Assembly: GCA_035578175.1 (NCBI GenBank)
Contig: JAQMRL010000001.1
Location: 237,165,038-237,229,037, forward strand
Direction of reading: 5' to 3'
DNA from: Catonia carolina
Taxonomy: Eukaryota > Arthropoda > Insecta > Hemiptera > Achilidae
DNA: 64,000 nt
Of the stretch, positions 35,850 through 47,200 are shown piece after piece; position 1 is the first letter of the stretch; every line of letters begins with the position of its first letter. The translations under genes were made by a program, and so were the position numbers. Under the pieces are notes generated by a model. That model saw only the letters and a program-made list of their open reading frames with translations. It had not been told where the DNA came from and did no database searches.

Positions 35850-36555
35850 TAGGTGGCAATTTTTAAAATTGTCATCTATCATTCTGTTTTGTCCGCCTGT
35901 TCGTCACACCCAGATGTTAGAAACTACAAGAGATATCAAAATACAGTTTTTGGATTAATAATCTACACAAAAAGTTAGTGGGCCTAAATTGGGTTTTAAG
36001 TTCCGGTTTTGACCGAATAGGCCCAAAACCGGAAGTCAAAAAAATTAAAGCCAGAAACAACGAGAGATAGCAACAAACGGTTTTCGGATTTGTAATCTAC
36101 ACAAAAAGTTAATGGGCCTAGATTGGGTTTGAAGTTCCAATTTTGATCGGAACTGGCTCAAAACCAGAAGTAAATAAATCAGTCAGAATTACAAAACAAA
36201 AATAGTGTTATTCGATTCCTCTTAAAGAGTATATATACAGAAATCATTGGGTTTGAAGTTCAGTTTTGACCAGAAGTCAAGAAAAAAGTCTGAATTTGAA
36301 AACAAAAATAGCGTTATTTGATACTTCTTAAAGTGTAGATACAGAAATCATTGGATTTAAAGTTCCGGTTTTGACCGGCAGTGGCCCAAAAGTGGAAGTC
36401 AAGAAATCAAAATCGGAATTTGGAAACAAAAATAGTGTCATTCGATTACTTTTAAAGAGTAGATACAGAAATCACTAATGGTGTTTGCTATAAGTTAAAG
36501 GTAAGCCTTTTTAAAAATTGCAACTAGTATGAGACAAGTCGTCTCATGAAAGGTA
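35850..36555 (+). mobile_element. Repeat family D, copy 1, with terminal hairpin and internal repeats
   Basis: About 700 bp of diverged ~110-140 bp units (gtttgaagttccggttttgacc, caaaaccggaagtcaa, attcgattcctcttaaagag). Ends at a hairpin ATGAGAC-aagtc-GTCTCAT (36530-36548) then GAAAGG. Other copies: 38445-38870 and 49315-49860. Helitron-like or satellite-bearing MITE; class uncertain. Confidence 0.65.
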
Positions 36556-36581
36556 TTTTTTTACATTAGCTTATTACAGAA

Positions 36582-36905
36582 CCCATCGGGTTGGTCTAGA
36601 GGTAAAGTCGTCGCCAAAATCAGCTGTTTAACAGCTGATGTACGGAGACGAAGATTCCTGGTTCAAATCCTAGTAAAGGTAATTACTTTTATACAGATTT
36701 GAATGCTAGACAGTGGCTACCGGTGTACTTTAATGGTTGGGGTTCAATTAACCATACCTCTCAGGAATGGTCGACCTGAGTCTGTACAAGACTACACCTC
36801 ATTAACACGTCATACACATTATCCTCACCTCATTGGGTCATGGGGTTACTTATTGTTCTGAATTGAACAGATTGCAACGTATACAAATTAAGGATTACAA
36901 AAAAA
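36582..36905 (+). mobile_element. SINE family A, copy 4
   Basis: Full-length: gggttggtctagaggtaaag, CAGCTGTTTAACAGCTG, GGTTCAAATCC, A-rich tail. It lies about 25 bp after the end of repeat D copy 1. Confidence 0.87.
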
Positions 36906-37159
36906 AGCTTATTACAGGAATTATAAACCTCAAAGAAAATTATGTTTATGGTTTATTATATTAATAAGACTATCTTTATATAAAGTAATTATCTAATTTC
37001 AGTTTCATTATGATGAACAAGATCCAGTTAAATGGAAAATGACTGTATTTATTAAATTAACAACTTTTATAAACTGCATAATATTTCTAACTGACACCCT
37101 CCTCTACATCATAATTTAAAGATATTAGTTCTTATATAAACTCTAGTAACACTAATCTA

Positions 37160-37352
37160 CACCCTGTAATGAAAGAATTGAAAGAGTCAGCAGCAGAATA
37201 AGTGTTTTTCAGGAGGCCAAACACCTGAAAATTGATAGGGAGTCATACTTTTAAATTCAGTGAGGAAGACAATGTTAAACCACTATACTGTTCATTTATT
37301 AAGTAAAACCTCTAAAGATTTGTTATAATGCTATTATATAGCCTAAACAATC
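37160..37352 (+). mobile_element. SINE-like family C remnant
   Basis: Only the 3' half is recognisable: cagtgaggaagacaatg, attaagtaaaacctctaaag, cctaaacaatc. Strongly diverged. Confidence 0.5.
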
Positions 37353-37753
37353 AAAAAAAGACTAATCAGGGAAAAAATCTGATTCTACATTAGGATAAAT
37401 CTATAAAAACTATATGACAATATAGGCAAAATGAATTACAACAAAATAATAGTTTATCAAAGTAATTTCACAGAAAAAGAACAAGTTAACCTGAAAAAGA
37501 AGATAATAAAACATTTTTAATAAAACATTATTCTGGTGGTTAGAAAAATATATATTTCAATAAAACATTTATATATACTGAAATCTCTAAATCTGAAATA
37601 GTTGATAAAAAAAAGAAATAATAGTTGGATTTACACAACACCCCTATTAAACCAAATTAATTGGAACCGGTACCTGATCGGATTTTGTAATGTGTCCTGA
37701 TTATTCAAAAAAATAATTCAAAAACAGAAAAATCTAACATTATATAAGTATTT

Positions 37754-38099
37754 AAATTGAAATATATATTTCTAACCACCAGAATACGGTAACAGAAAAC
37801 ACTTACCAATGTTTATAGTGCTTTCGTGTATCTTGTACACATCTTCAGTAAATTAAAATTCTTTAAAACTTTTTTCACATCAAAATGTAAAACTTCCTAC
37901 TCCTACCATGGTAGATAAGGAATTCCTTATCTACCAATATATTTAAATATATTGGTAGATATTAAATTTTGATGTGAAAAAATTTTTAAAGAATTTTAAT
38001 TTACTGAAGATGTGTACAAGATACACGAAAGGGCTATAAACATTGGTAAGTGTTTTCTGTTACCGTACTCTGGTGGTTAGAAATGTATATTTCAATTTT
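37754..38099. mobile_element. Palindromic foldback, probable inverted Penelope-like termini
   Basis: Arms 37754-37887 and 37967-38099 are inverse copies, about 95% identical by eye. The centre has a perfect 26-bp palindrome (37910-37935) overlapping a second (taccaatatatttaaatata, 37932 on). Each arm, read outward, has CTGAAGATGTGTACAAGATA then CACGAAAG and GGTAAGTG: a hammerhead-like CUGANGA...GAAA core with a 5-bp helix II. Related fragments: 37530-37565 and near 39118. Confidence 0.65.
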
Positions 38100-38444
38100 A
38101 AATAATACGGCTGTTTATAATCCTACACAGAATGTTTGATAAAATAATATATAAGTATTATCAAAATATTGTTGGCCAACTACTGATAATTAAGCACTGT
38201 AATAGGTACAACAGCAAAACAACGCTACACACACACACAAACAGTTTATGAAGCGCTGGTGAAATACTGCGTCATTAAGGTTTTCGGCATTATGACAGTT
38301 AACAATTAGTGATTTCTACCAATTAATAAAGAAAACGTACAAGTTTATGTAAATAAACTAAAGAATTGTTTTACCAGAAAGCGATTTTTATAGTAAGTAC
38401 ATCTTGTAACTTGGTTAAGTTCGTTTTCTATTCTCAACCACACT

Positions 38445-38870
38445 ATCCATAATTTTTTAAATTGTCATCCATCATTTATCTTAGTCCATCCGTCTGTCCG
38501 TCACATCCAGACATCAGAAATTACAAAATATAGCAACAAACAGAGTTTTCAGATTCATAATCTACACAAAAAGTTAGTGGGCCTGAATTGGGTTTGACGT
38601 TCCAGTTTTGACCGAAAGTGGCGTAAAACCAGAAGTCAAAAAATCTAAGTAATCTATCAAGAGATAGCAACAACAGTTTTCGGATTCGTAATCTACACAG
38701 AAAGTTAAAGAAGTCAAGAAATCAAACTCGGAATTTGTAAACAAAAATAGTGTCATTCAAGTCCTCTTAAAAAGTAGATACAGAAATCAGTAATGGTTTT
38801 TGCCATAAGTCAAAGGTAAGCCTTTTTAAAAATTACCACCAGCCATGAGACACATCCCCTGAAAGGAACT
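38445..38870 (+). mobile_element. Repeat family D, copy 2
   Basis: Same order of blocks as 35850-36555 (gtcacatccagacatcagaa, gttagtgggcctgaattggg, gcctttttaaaaatt). The terminal hairpin is decayed: catgagacacatcccctgaa. Confidence 0.65.
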
Positions 38871-39129
38871 TTAAAATTTAATCTTTATTTTTTAGAAGCC
38901 TGTTAAATATTTTTTGCGTTATAAAATTAAGTTTTTATTTTACGAGATGTTTTATATGTAAAAATGTTAAACAATTAGAAGTAAGTTATGAATATATGAA
39001 ATTATAAGACAAAATTTCAGATTAATAGGGTTGGTTATGTACATTAATGAAATCTAAATTTTCTACAAAGCTAAGAAAACAATTCCTTTTCATCATGCGG
39101 AAAACATTATAAGTATTTTTCTAACCACC

Positions 39130-39480
39130 TATATAGTAACGTACATATTTCATCATTCTGTTTGAAGAATATCAACAAGAGGAAGGCAAAGTGTATTGGG
39201 CACATTATGAGACACTATGATTTCATGGTGAATATTTTAGATCATAAGAGAGAAAGGTAAGTTAGATCATAAGAGAGAAAGGTAAGTTAGATCATAAGAG
39301 AGAAAGGTAAGGCTGATGAACCAGAGCTTAAAAAGATTGATGAAACACAAAAATTCACTAATTATTTTGACATAAAAAAACAGTTCCTGAAAGGAACTCA
39401 ATGTTGTAGTGACAAGATGAAGACTCTTGAACATGGAATTAAGAAAAACATCACCAAAAAATATGCTACGATTTATAACT
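39130..39480 (+). mobile_element. Non-LTR RT C-terminal remnant with 26-bp triplication
   Basis: Traces of the LINE tail 'GHI-RH-F--NILEGK--GKRGRGRP': AHYETL/GHIMRHYDFMVNILDHKRE in shifting frames. The unit ttagatcataagagagaaag is repeated three times in tandem (39236-39310). No intact frame. Confidence 0.45.
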
Positions 39481-39609
39481 TATTTTGTTAATAGATGCTG
39501 TATAAAAATCTGTCAACGACTGGACAAATCATTTGATTGTTTCACACAAGATTATATAAGTTTATGTACTAATATAAAATCATTTGTTTTCGGACTTTTT
39601 ATTAATTAA

Positions 39610-42539
39610 ATGTTATGTTGCAGTTAAAAAAAGTAATGAACTTGTTATAATAAGAAAATATTAACAATAAACTACTCCTTAGTCATAACAGATGTAATAA
39701 AATTATTACTTTCAACAAAAAATAAATTTGTATTTATGTACGTTTTCCAATAATCATTAATTATATTTCTAAACAACATACTTGAACTTGCATACAAAAG
39801 CAAACCTCAAAAACCAATCATAAATTCCATATGCCCTGAAATGCAGTGAAAAATTTTGTGTACAGATTCCTTTGGTAACAATAATGTAAAATATTATGAT
39901 AAACAAAAGTCCAAAACACTTCATTGAGCTACCGTTTTATAAAGAAAATTTTAAAAAATTGTGTATGAAGGGTGCACAAGATATTTTTCAGAAACTTAAA
40001 ACCAAAGTGGAATCTCACTATTTAATGTCTACAACCTGAATCTTTCAGAAACATTTTTTCAAGGGTCATTGTTTTCCCCAGTTAAGTTATTGTTATTATA
40101 AAAGTAGAACCCAAATTTAACAGATAGCACTAATAAAAAATAAAAAAAGAACCCTCACCTTTCTTCCAGTACACCCTTCATATGGATTTTGACAAATGAA
40201 ATATTAATTCATTCAGAATAAAATGCTGCATATTTTTGCACAAAAGTAATAATTTATAAGATTAAAGATTAGAAATTTTGTAACAGCCAATTTTGAAATT
40301 CTGGCGATAAACTTTTGAATTTTTCATCAGTGTAAAATTTTAAGTAGGCTACATGTGTACCAAATTTCATGACAGTATAATCTACCAATATTGAAATATA
40401 AATTTTTATTAAAAAACACGGAATGGTAGCCAGATAGAAAAATTAAATATTTTCGCACCTATGTGAAACTTATATAAGGAATCAATACCTAAAGTTTTAA
40501 TGCGCATTTCAGTAAAGGACAATTCATCATGACGTTATTTAATGTCACATCAAACTAATTGGTTATAAAGAACCACAATCAGTTTAAAATGATAACCATG
40601 GGTTTTAAAAAGATGAATCTGAGGCCTTTTGCTCCGTAGTTCAGAGTCTGATACACATGAATGTGATCTGATAATAAATCCTCAATGTTGTAAAAAATCT
40701 AATATGAAACATTCTTATAACAATTACATTTATAGCTTCATTAAAAGCTAAGCAATAAAACATCCATACCATAACATTTCTTAAATATTAAATAAAAATA
40801 AAAGCTGTAAGTCAAGCGAAGAAAATTTATAACAATGCAATAATCTTATTAAATTCTATTTAAAAAAACATAACATGGTATATATAACAATAACATTTTA
40901 ATTATATTGTTATTAAAATATAACAATAAATATATTAGCAGTCATATTTATAACAATTGTTAAGAATATTTATATAAATATGAGATCACATTTGCGCTTA
41001 TATTTTTCCTGAAAATACTGCAGATTTAAATGTTATCTTTTGAAATAATGCTCAATGTTGCAACAGATTGATTGCTAACTTAATTAATTTGTACAAACTT
41101 AATAAGCTTTTGTAACACCCTCCTATCTCCATATGATTTTTCAAAATTTAAATTAAATTACCCTAATGTACAAAGTAACTTAAAATTTTTTAAATAATAA
41201 AATTAGTTCTATATCTTGGACTCAATTGAGGTTGCACAAAAAATGATCAAAAACTTAAATTCTAGATTATCAGCCAGAAAGACACGAGTTACATTACACA
41301 ATTAGAGCTATGGTACTCATATCATATCCCTTTGTCAGATTTCACAGCAAAGACATTAGAACATCTAAAGAAAGCAACTTCTAATTAGAGTACCATAAAA
41401 TGTGGATGTTTTACAAAATAATCTCAGTAAAGAGCATCTCAAAATCGGTCAAATATCTCAAGCACATTATTTTCTTATACAAAAACTATTAAAAATTCCA
41501 ATCATAACAAAACAGGTAAGTTGTTTCACAATGAAGGCCAGTGGTTTTAACATTATATGTCAGCCCAAACTAAATGTTAACACTTACCAGGCACCTTGTT
41601 TTGTTTTCAAAAAAATACAATTGCTACGGTTATAATCCTTCGAGAAGTTAGGCCGCAACAAATAAAATAAATCAAACATTTCCATACAAAAAAAGTCATT
41701 ACAATTTTCAGGACGTTTCTTAAGTAAATATCAATTTCAAATACACATTTTGTGCTTTGTATATTAATTTAGCTTCATAAATTTTAATCATTGAATTTTT
41801 ATTGCTTTAATTAAATAAACCAATTAAATAGAACAGTGCTAAAACTTTGCTTGCCAAATGCAAATCAAAAAGTTTAAAGAGTAAACACACTATTTTAATA
41901 CATAATGAAAGACGACAGATTAAACATATTATATACATATCAATCAAATACTTCATTTTATAATTTTAAGAAAAAGAGGTAAAAAATTTAACACAACCCA
42001 AGTTATCAAAGAGGCAGTAAAAATACAATAATTATGATTAATTTAAAAGAAACTAAATTACTCTTAAACTAATAATACTTTGAATATATTTTATAACTAT
42101 AAACTATTAACTAAATAAACATAATTAATCAATATTTGTAAAAATTATGTCAACTTACAGAAGTATAGTTGAAATTAATAATAATGGCATTAGTATAAGA
42201 ATATATCTTTCACAGAAATTAAGTTTTACAAGAGAATTAATATGCGTAGATAAGAAAACTAAATATGAATATTGGTACTAGGTGATATCCATCTCACCTT
42301 GTTAAAAAATTTAAGTCCAATTAATATTTTTTTTTTAAATTATCATCAATTTTTATACAACATTTAACTAGCAACAAGGGGGCTTCGTTGTCTTTATTAC
42401 TTTACTCACCAACCCCTGGGGTTTTGGAGTGTCCAGTGAGATCTTAACCTAATTTATACACTATTAAGTGTTAGCTACAATGACGTATTTCTGATTAATT
42501 ATTTGCCATTATTTAAATTAACTTTAAATTCACTTGGCT
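39610..42539. other. AT-rich intergenic DNA; nothing recognised
   Basis: Long run without coding frames of credible composition and without repeats I can name. Confidence 0.45.
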
Positions 42540-42660
42540 TTATCGAAGGGTGCAAGAGGAGTGGGGAGACCGAGGAAGAGATGATGCTGGAACAGGCTCA
42601 ACTACAGCTTAATCCATAATGAACGAAGAACTTTGAATTTAGATCAAATTCTAGATGAAA
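42540..42660 (+). mobile_element. Small non-LTR RT tail fragment
   Basis: One frame reads KGARGVGRPRKRW, the conserved 'GKRGVGRPRKRW' end of LINE reverse transcriptases, then decays within 60 bp. Confidence 0.4.
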
Positions 42661-43142
42661 CCATTCTAAATTAAGAAAAACAAGTAAAAAAATTTAGCAA
42701 AACATGAATACAGCTTAAAAAATTACCTTGAACAATATAAACATTTATTTCTAATGTTTTTAAGTAAAATAATAATAAATAAAGATGTCAGAAAAGTGGC
42801 ATAAGTTTTTGTTGAGCAGGAGCCCGCGGATATCAAAAGAGAAACAAATATTCTCAGGTAAGAAGCTGGCATGGTTGAAAGAATGGGCGACCGAAATTGA
42901 AAGAATGGGTGAAAGTGGACATGACAATACAAATTCTAATAATTTTTTTAAGATTTGAAACCACCAAATGAACTTCCTAATTTCTTAGTTTACATGATGC
43001 CTCAAGAATAAATAACAAATTACCCTATGTTGAATATAAGGCATTATAAATTTTGGAATACATCAAGTTACTTACAAATGTACGAGAGTTAGCGACTACT
43101 TTGGAATAAGGAATGGTGGGTTTGAACGTGTAATTATTTTCC

Positions 43143-43216
43143 AGATGCTAGCTGGGAATCAAACTTGGAACCCTCGCTTTCCAGTGCACCACACTAATGA
43201 CTGGGCCACACAGGCA
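43143..43216 (-). repeat. Degenerate tRNA-like SINE head
   Basis: Minus strand: TGTGTGGCCCAGTCATTAGT, GTGCACTGGAAAGCGAGGG and a box B-like TTTGATTCCC. Resembles a SINE-B head, but no tail is seen. Confidence 0.4.
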
Positions 43217-43749
43217 AACTTAACAGCAATGTAGTTGTTCTGAAAAGCTGGGTTTAGCTGTCTCATTGATGTCAGCATATTCATAGTAAGTTTATAGAAA
43301 TAAAATATTTTCTATCTAATACAGTTCAAAAATAGTTATAGTTATTATTCCTACATTTTTTAAATTTAAAATCAAAAACTAACACTTCATACTCGAAAAT
43401 GTAAATCAAATTATGTTAATTATTTAATTGAAAATTTAAATTATTTTAATAATTATTTTCCGTTTTATTTTCTTATTAACAATGTACAAACTGTTCAATG
43501 GAAAATTAATAAGATGGATTGTGAATATGCTACATATAATATACTATCATGGATTAATTTGTAGTCAATTAGTTTTGGTATAATGTTTGGGTGTCCTGGT
43601 CAAGGTTTTCACATAGTTTTCCTAGGCCAATTCAAGCGAATGCCTGGTCAGTCTTCTTTTTGTATTCTATGCAGAGGTATAACGTCCCATTTCCTACCCC
43701 AAATATTTTCGACTTTTTATATAAATTATTAAACATAAAATGAAATGTA

Positions 43750-43755
43750 TTTATT
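43750..43755 (-). terminator. Candidate poly(A) signal of the STARD10-like gene
   Basis: An AATAAA hexamer reads on the minus strand 361 nt past the stop codon at 44116. I see no closer canonical hexamer in that span. AT-rich DNA yields such hexamers by chance. Confidence 0.22.
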
Positions 43756-44115
43756 TAAATGTTAGGTTTAGATTATTTTTAACGATATGGTAGTAATAAG
43801 GTTACATGCATATCCTAATTTGGGAATGAACTCAAAATCATTAGAGTATATTTTGAGATGACCTATAGCTTAATATAATTACTCAAATGTCAGTCTAATT
43901 CCTTAAATACTTCATGCAATGTTGACAAAACTTTTTACTAAACAATTGAGCAATAACTGATTCTACTTAATAATACTCACAGAATATGAAAAGTAAAAAA
44001 TATGTAATTACTTTCAGATATAAATTATTACATTAGGATTAAAAAGAAACGTAAGTAAAATTAAAAGGTAATACAAATCAAATGATTGATTATTACCATT
44101 ATAAGAGAATAAAAT

Positions 44116-44220
44116 TTACAGTTCATTTTTGCTTGACTTTTTCTTCTTCTTGTCTGATGATTTATCCCCAGATTTTTGTTTAGAACTGTAATACATTATT
44201 TCAGCTGGTGACTGAACACA
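44116..44220 (-). CDS. STARD10-like last exon with stop
   Basis: 105 nt, acceptor atttttag, phase 0, ending in TAA at 44118-44116. It encodes [20 protein letters not shown] then a lysine/serine tail ending SSKNEL. The tail is shorter than in vertebrate STARD10 and not conserved in sequence, so the exon call rests on splice site, phase and position. Confidence 0.82.
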   Translation of the reverse strand, partial: CVQSPAEIMYYSSKQKSGDKSSDKKKKKSSKNEL

Positions 44221-47200
44221 CTAAAAATATAAGAAAAAGTAATTTAAATTAACATCATCATTAAGATTCTACGGACTTTTAAACACTTTTCTAAACTAAC
44301 AAAATTGATGTATGCTTCCAAATATGCTTACGAGGAGCCCAGAGAGAGTAGGGGCAGCAATGCTGCGGGATGAGGAGAGCTGGAACCTGGTCGCTCAGTT
44401 TGTGGAAAGGGTGATCAAGAGGCTGTGGAGGAAAGAGATATCTGGAGATCAGTAGGATTGCCCTCTCTTAATCTCATAAAGTAAGCACACTTAGTTCCTG
44501 AGCTGGTGAGAAAAGACATGGATAAAAGTGGGAGAGTGATTGTTGGTCAGTGACAGAGAGAGGGGAATTTGGCTCCGGTTCCCTTCCATACTCTGCTAAC
44601 AGTGTGTAAATTTTTTAACTCAACATTTCCCCAGTAGTATTATATTAGCAGTTCTGAGGGGGGAGGAGGAGGGTTTTTTTGCTGATGTCGGATCAAGTGG
44701 CCAGGCGGTGGGTTTTTGGTTAGTAGGCAAATGCGGCCTCCTTGGGGCTGGACGAGGACGCCTCAATCATGAGGGAGTCAACATGAGTTTTTCTCACCAC
44801 CTTGGATAAAAGAAAAAACCCTACAATGCATATGGACCTTTATCAACTCATAAGCATATATTTATGTATAAACAGTTTAAGAAGGTACATAAAAAATCAA
44901 CTAAATGTAAACTATAAAGTGAAAAATTCCTCTATTTGGTTATCTAATAGAAGTAATTATAATGATCAATTTTAATTAACAGCGACCATCTAATGTTAAG
45001 TCACACAAGAAAATTACTCTCTCTGTTTTAATCATAAATGGTGCTTATGGTAACTATTAAGTTATCATGTTGTGTTTTGATAATAGCAGCTTCTGTGTGA
45101 GTTTTAACATTTGTGGTCTGTTACCAGTCGAGTGGCCACTCTGGCCTTTGCTCAATTGTTAATTCTTTTAGTACATAATGGAAGCTTCCAGTTTGGTTCT
45201 ATTAACCTTTGATTCTATTTATTTTCTGGATTGTGTGATCCATTTGTTGCGTTTCTTCTAGTGTCTTTTTACTTTTTCTTGCCTATATGAATAAATAGGA
45301 AGGAAAGTATTGTTTTCATGTCGATTTTTCGAAATTGAGCACCAAATCTACATGGTTTTAGATCCCCTGAACCCAAAAAACATGTTTTTAGCGATTGGTT
45401 TGTATGTGTGTGTGTGTGTGTGAACAAAATTTCTCAAGAATGGAACATCGTATGAAGTTGAAACTGAAACTTAAGTTAGGTACCCCTAGAGGACCCGACT
45501 TGAACATTTTCATCAAAATCGGTCAACCAGAAGTAGTAGTTTATTTGAGTCATTTTTCACTTTTTTACAATTTTCTCAAAAACGGCTCCTACAATTTTTT
45601 TTTAAAATCACCTCATTTACTATATTTTTTATGCTCTACAAGATAAGGTAGGCAACATGTCTGCTGAAATTGTTAGGGAGGCTGTTCTCTCGTAGAAAAA
45701 AATAGTTTTTAAGATTGTGGCCTTATGCATTTACAGCAAAAATGTACATAATAAAAGTTGTAGACAATTTAAAAATCAACAACTGTTATTTCAAACATTT
45801 CTTTGTATAATGCTTAGTTTAGAGGTAATTTGTAATTTTTTTTTCACAAAAATGTGTAAAAAATGGATTTTTTAAGATTTCAGCCTTAGTATGTATTTTA
45901 CGACAAAAGTGTAAATAATTAAATTTATAGGAAATTAAAACATCTATAACTTTTATTTTAAGCATTTTTCTCTACAGAGCCTAGTTTAGCATCAAAAAGT
46001 GATTTTCCATATTATTAAATCAAAACTAAGGTTGGTTTTCATTCTGCATCATTCATTCCTGATTAAAATTAGGTTATGGTTTTTGAGGTTTGTTTTTTTG
46101 TTTATTTCTAATGTATTATTACTAATGTTAGGTTATATTGGTCATTAATTGCACTGGCAAGAGAAAGTCATGAGTGTTTCAGAACAGATTTTTTTGTGTT
46201 TATATAAAAAATTCATATACTGGTTATATAAAAGGCACCCGATTCAGCAGTGTGTGCGCGAGGCATTGTAAGAGAACGTCAATCGAACCATTGTAGTACT
46301 GAGTTGTGAATCAGTGTTAAATGAATTGAGTTTTAAAAATTACATCATAAAAAATGTAGGGCCTACATCATAGCACCAGCATATTGAAGACAGGTTCTGC
46401 GAATCGTTAAGATAGTTGCAATTATTTGGTTGTGTAAATACGAGTTATTCAAATATTGATTGCCTACTATTAAGTTAAATAGTTTAATTGTAATTTACTG
46501 GTAATTTAACTATAATAATTCATTATAGTTTATTAATTTGTTATAAACATTTGTTAAAATTTAAAAGGAAGGTTTATGATTTATTAATAACCAGATCCTT
46601 AAAGAAATCCCAGAATAAACATTACAATATGAACACAGTTAGGTTAGTTAATAGGTTTACTGCAGTAGCAATTAAGAAATACGCCTGTTAGATGGACTCT
46701 GCAAGAAAATTTTCTCAGAACAATAATTAGCTACACAACACAGAATAACTGTGTATACAGTATTTTATATAGGATTATAATGTGCATATACATGGAACTA
46801 ATGTAAAAACCAGCAATCAAATACTTACGTCTTTAATGGATATCCGAGGCGATGTTATTTGCTCTGGATAATGCCAAGGTTTCCAGCATGGATTATTTTT
46901 CTTCTTCCATTCCCTATATCCAACGGTAGCTTTCTGTAAACTTTTCACCATCTGAAAGGATGAAGATAACATACATCAATAACTTTACTATGAATAACAC
47001 AAAAATCATGTTCAGCTTGTAGCAATACAATATCAGCGAATTGCAATTTTTCATAAATTTATAAAAATCAGAATCGATTATTTTTCATATAAAAGCTGAT
47101 AAAAGTGATTTTGCAATCAATTCGTTAAAATTTTATAACCTAATTATTTTATGACTAAATTTCAACATTAATTCATTTTATTAGTATTCAAATATTTTAA

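Noticed and set aside
39236..39310. CRISPR-like array of 26-bp units
   Set aside because: Three contiguous identical units without spacers, inside a LINE remnant in a eukaryotic genome; plain tandem duplication.
42361..42440. GC-richer block (aacccctggggttttggagt) as a gene or regulatory island
   Set aside because: Too short, contains no frame or motif I can name.
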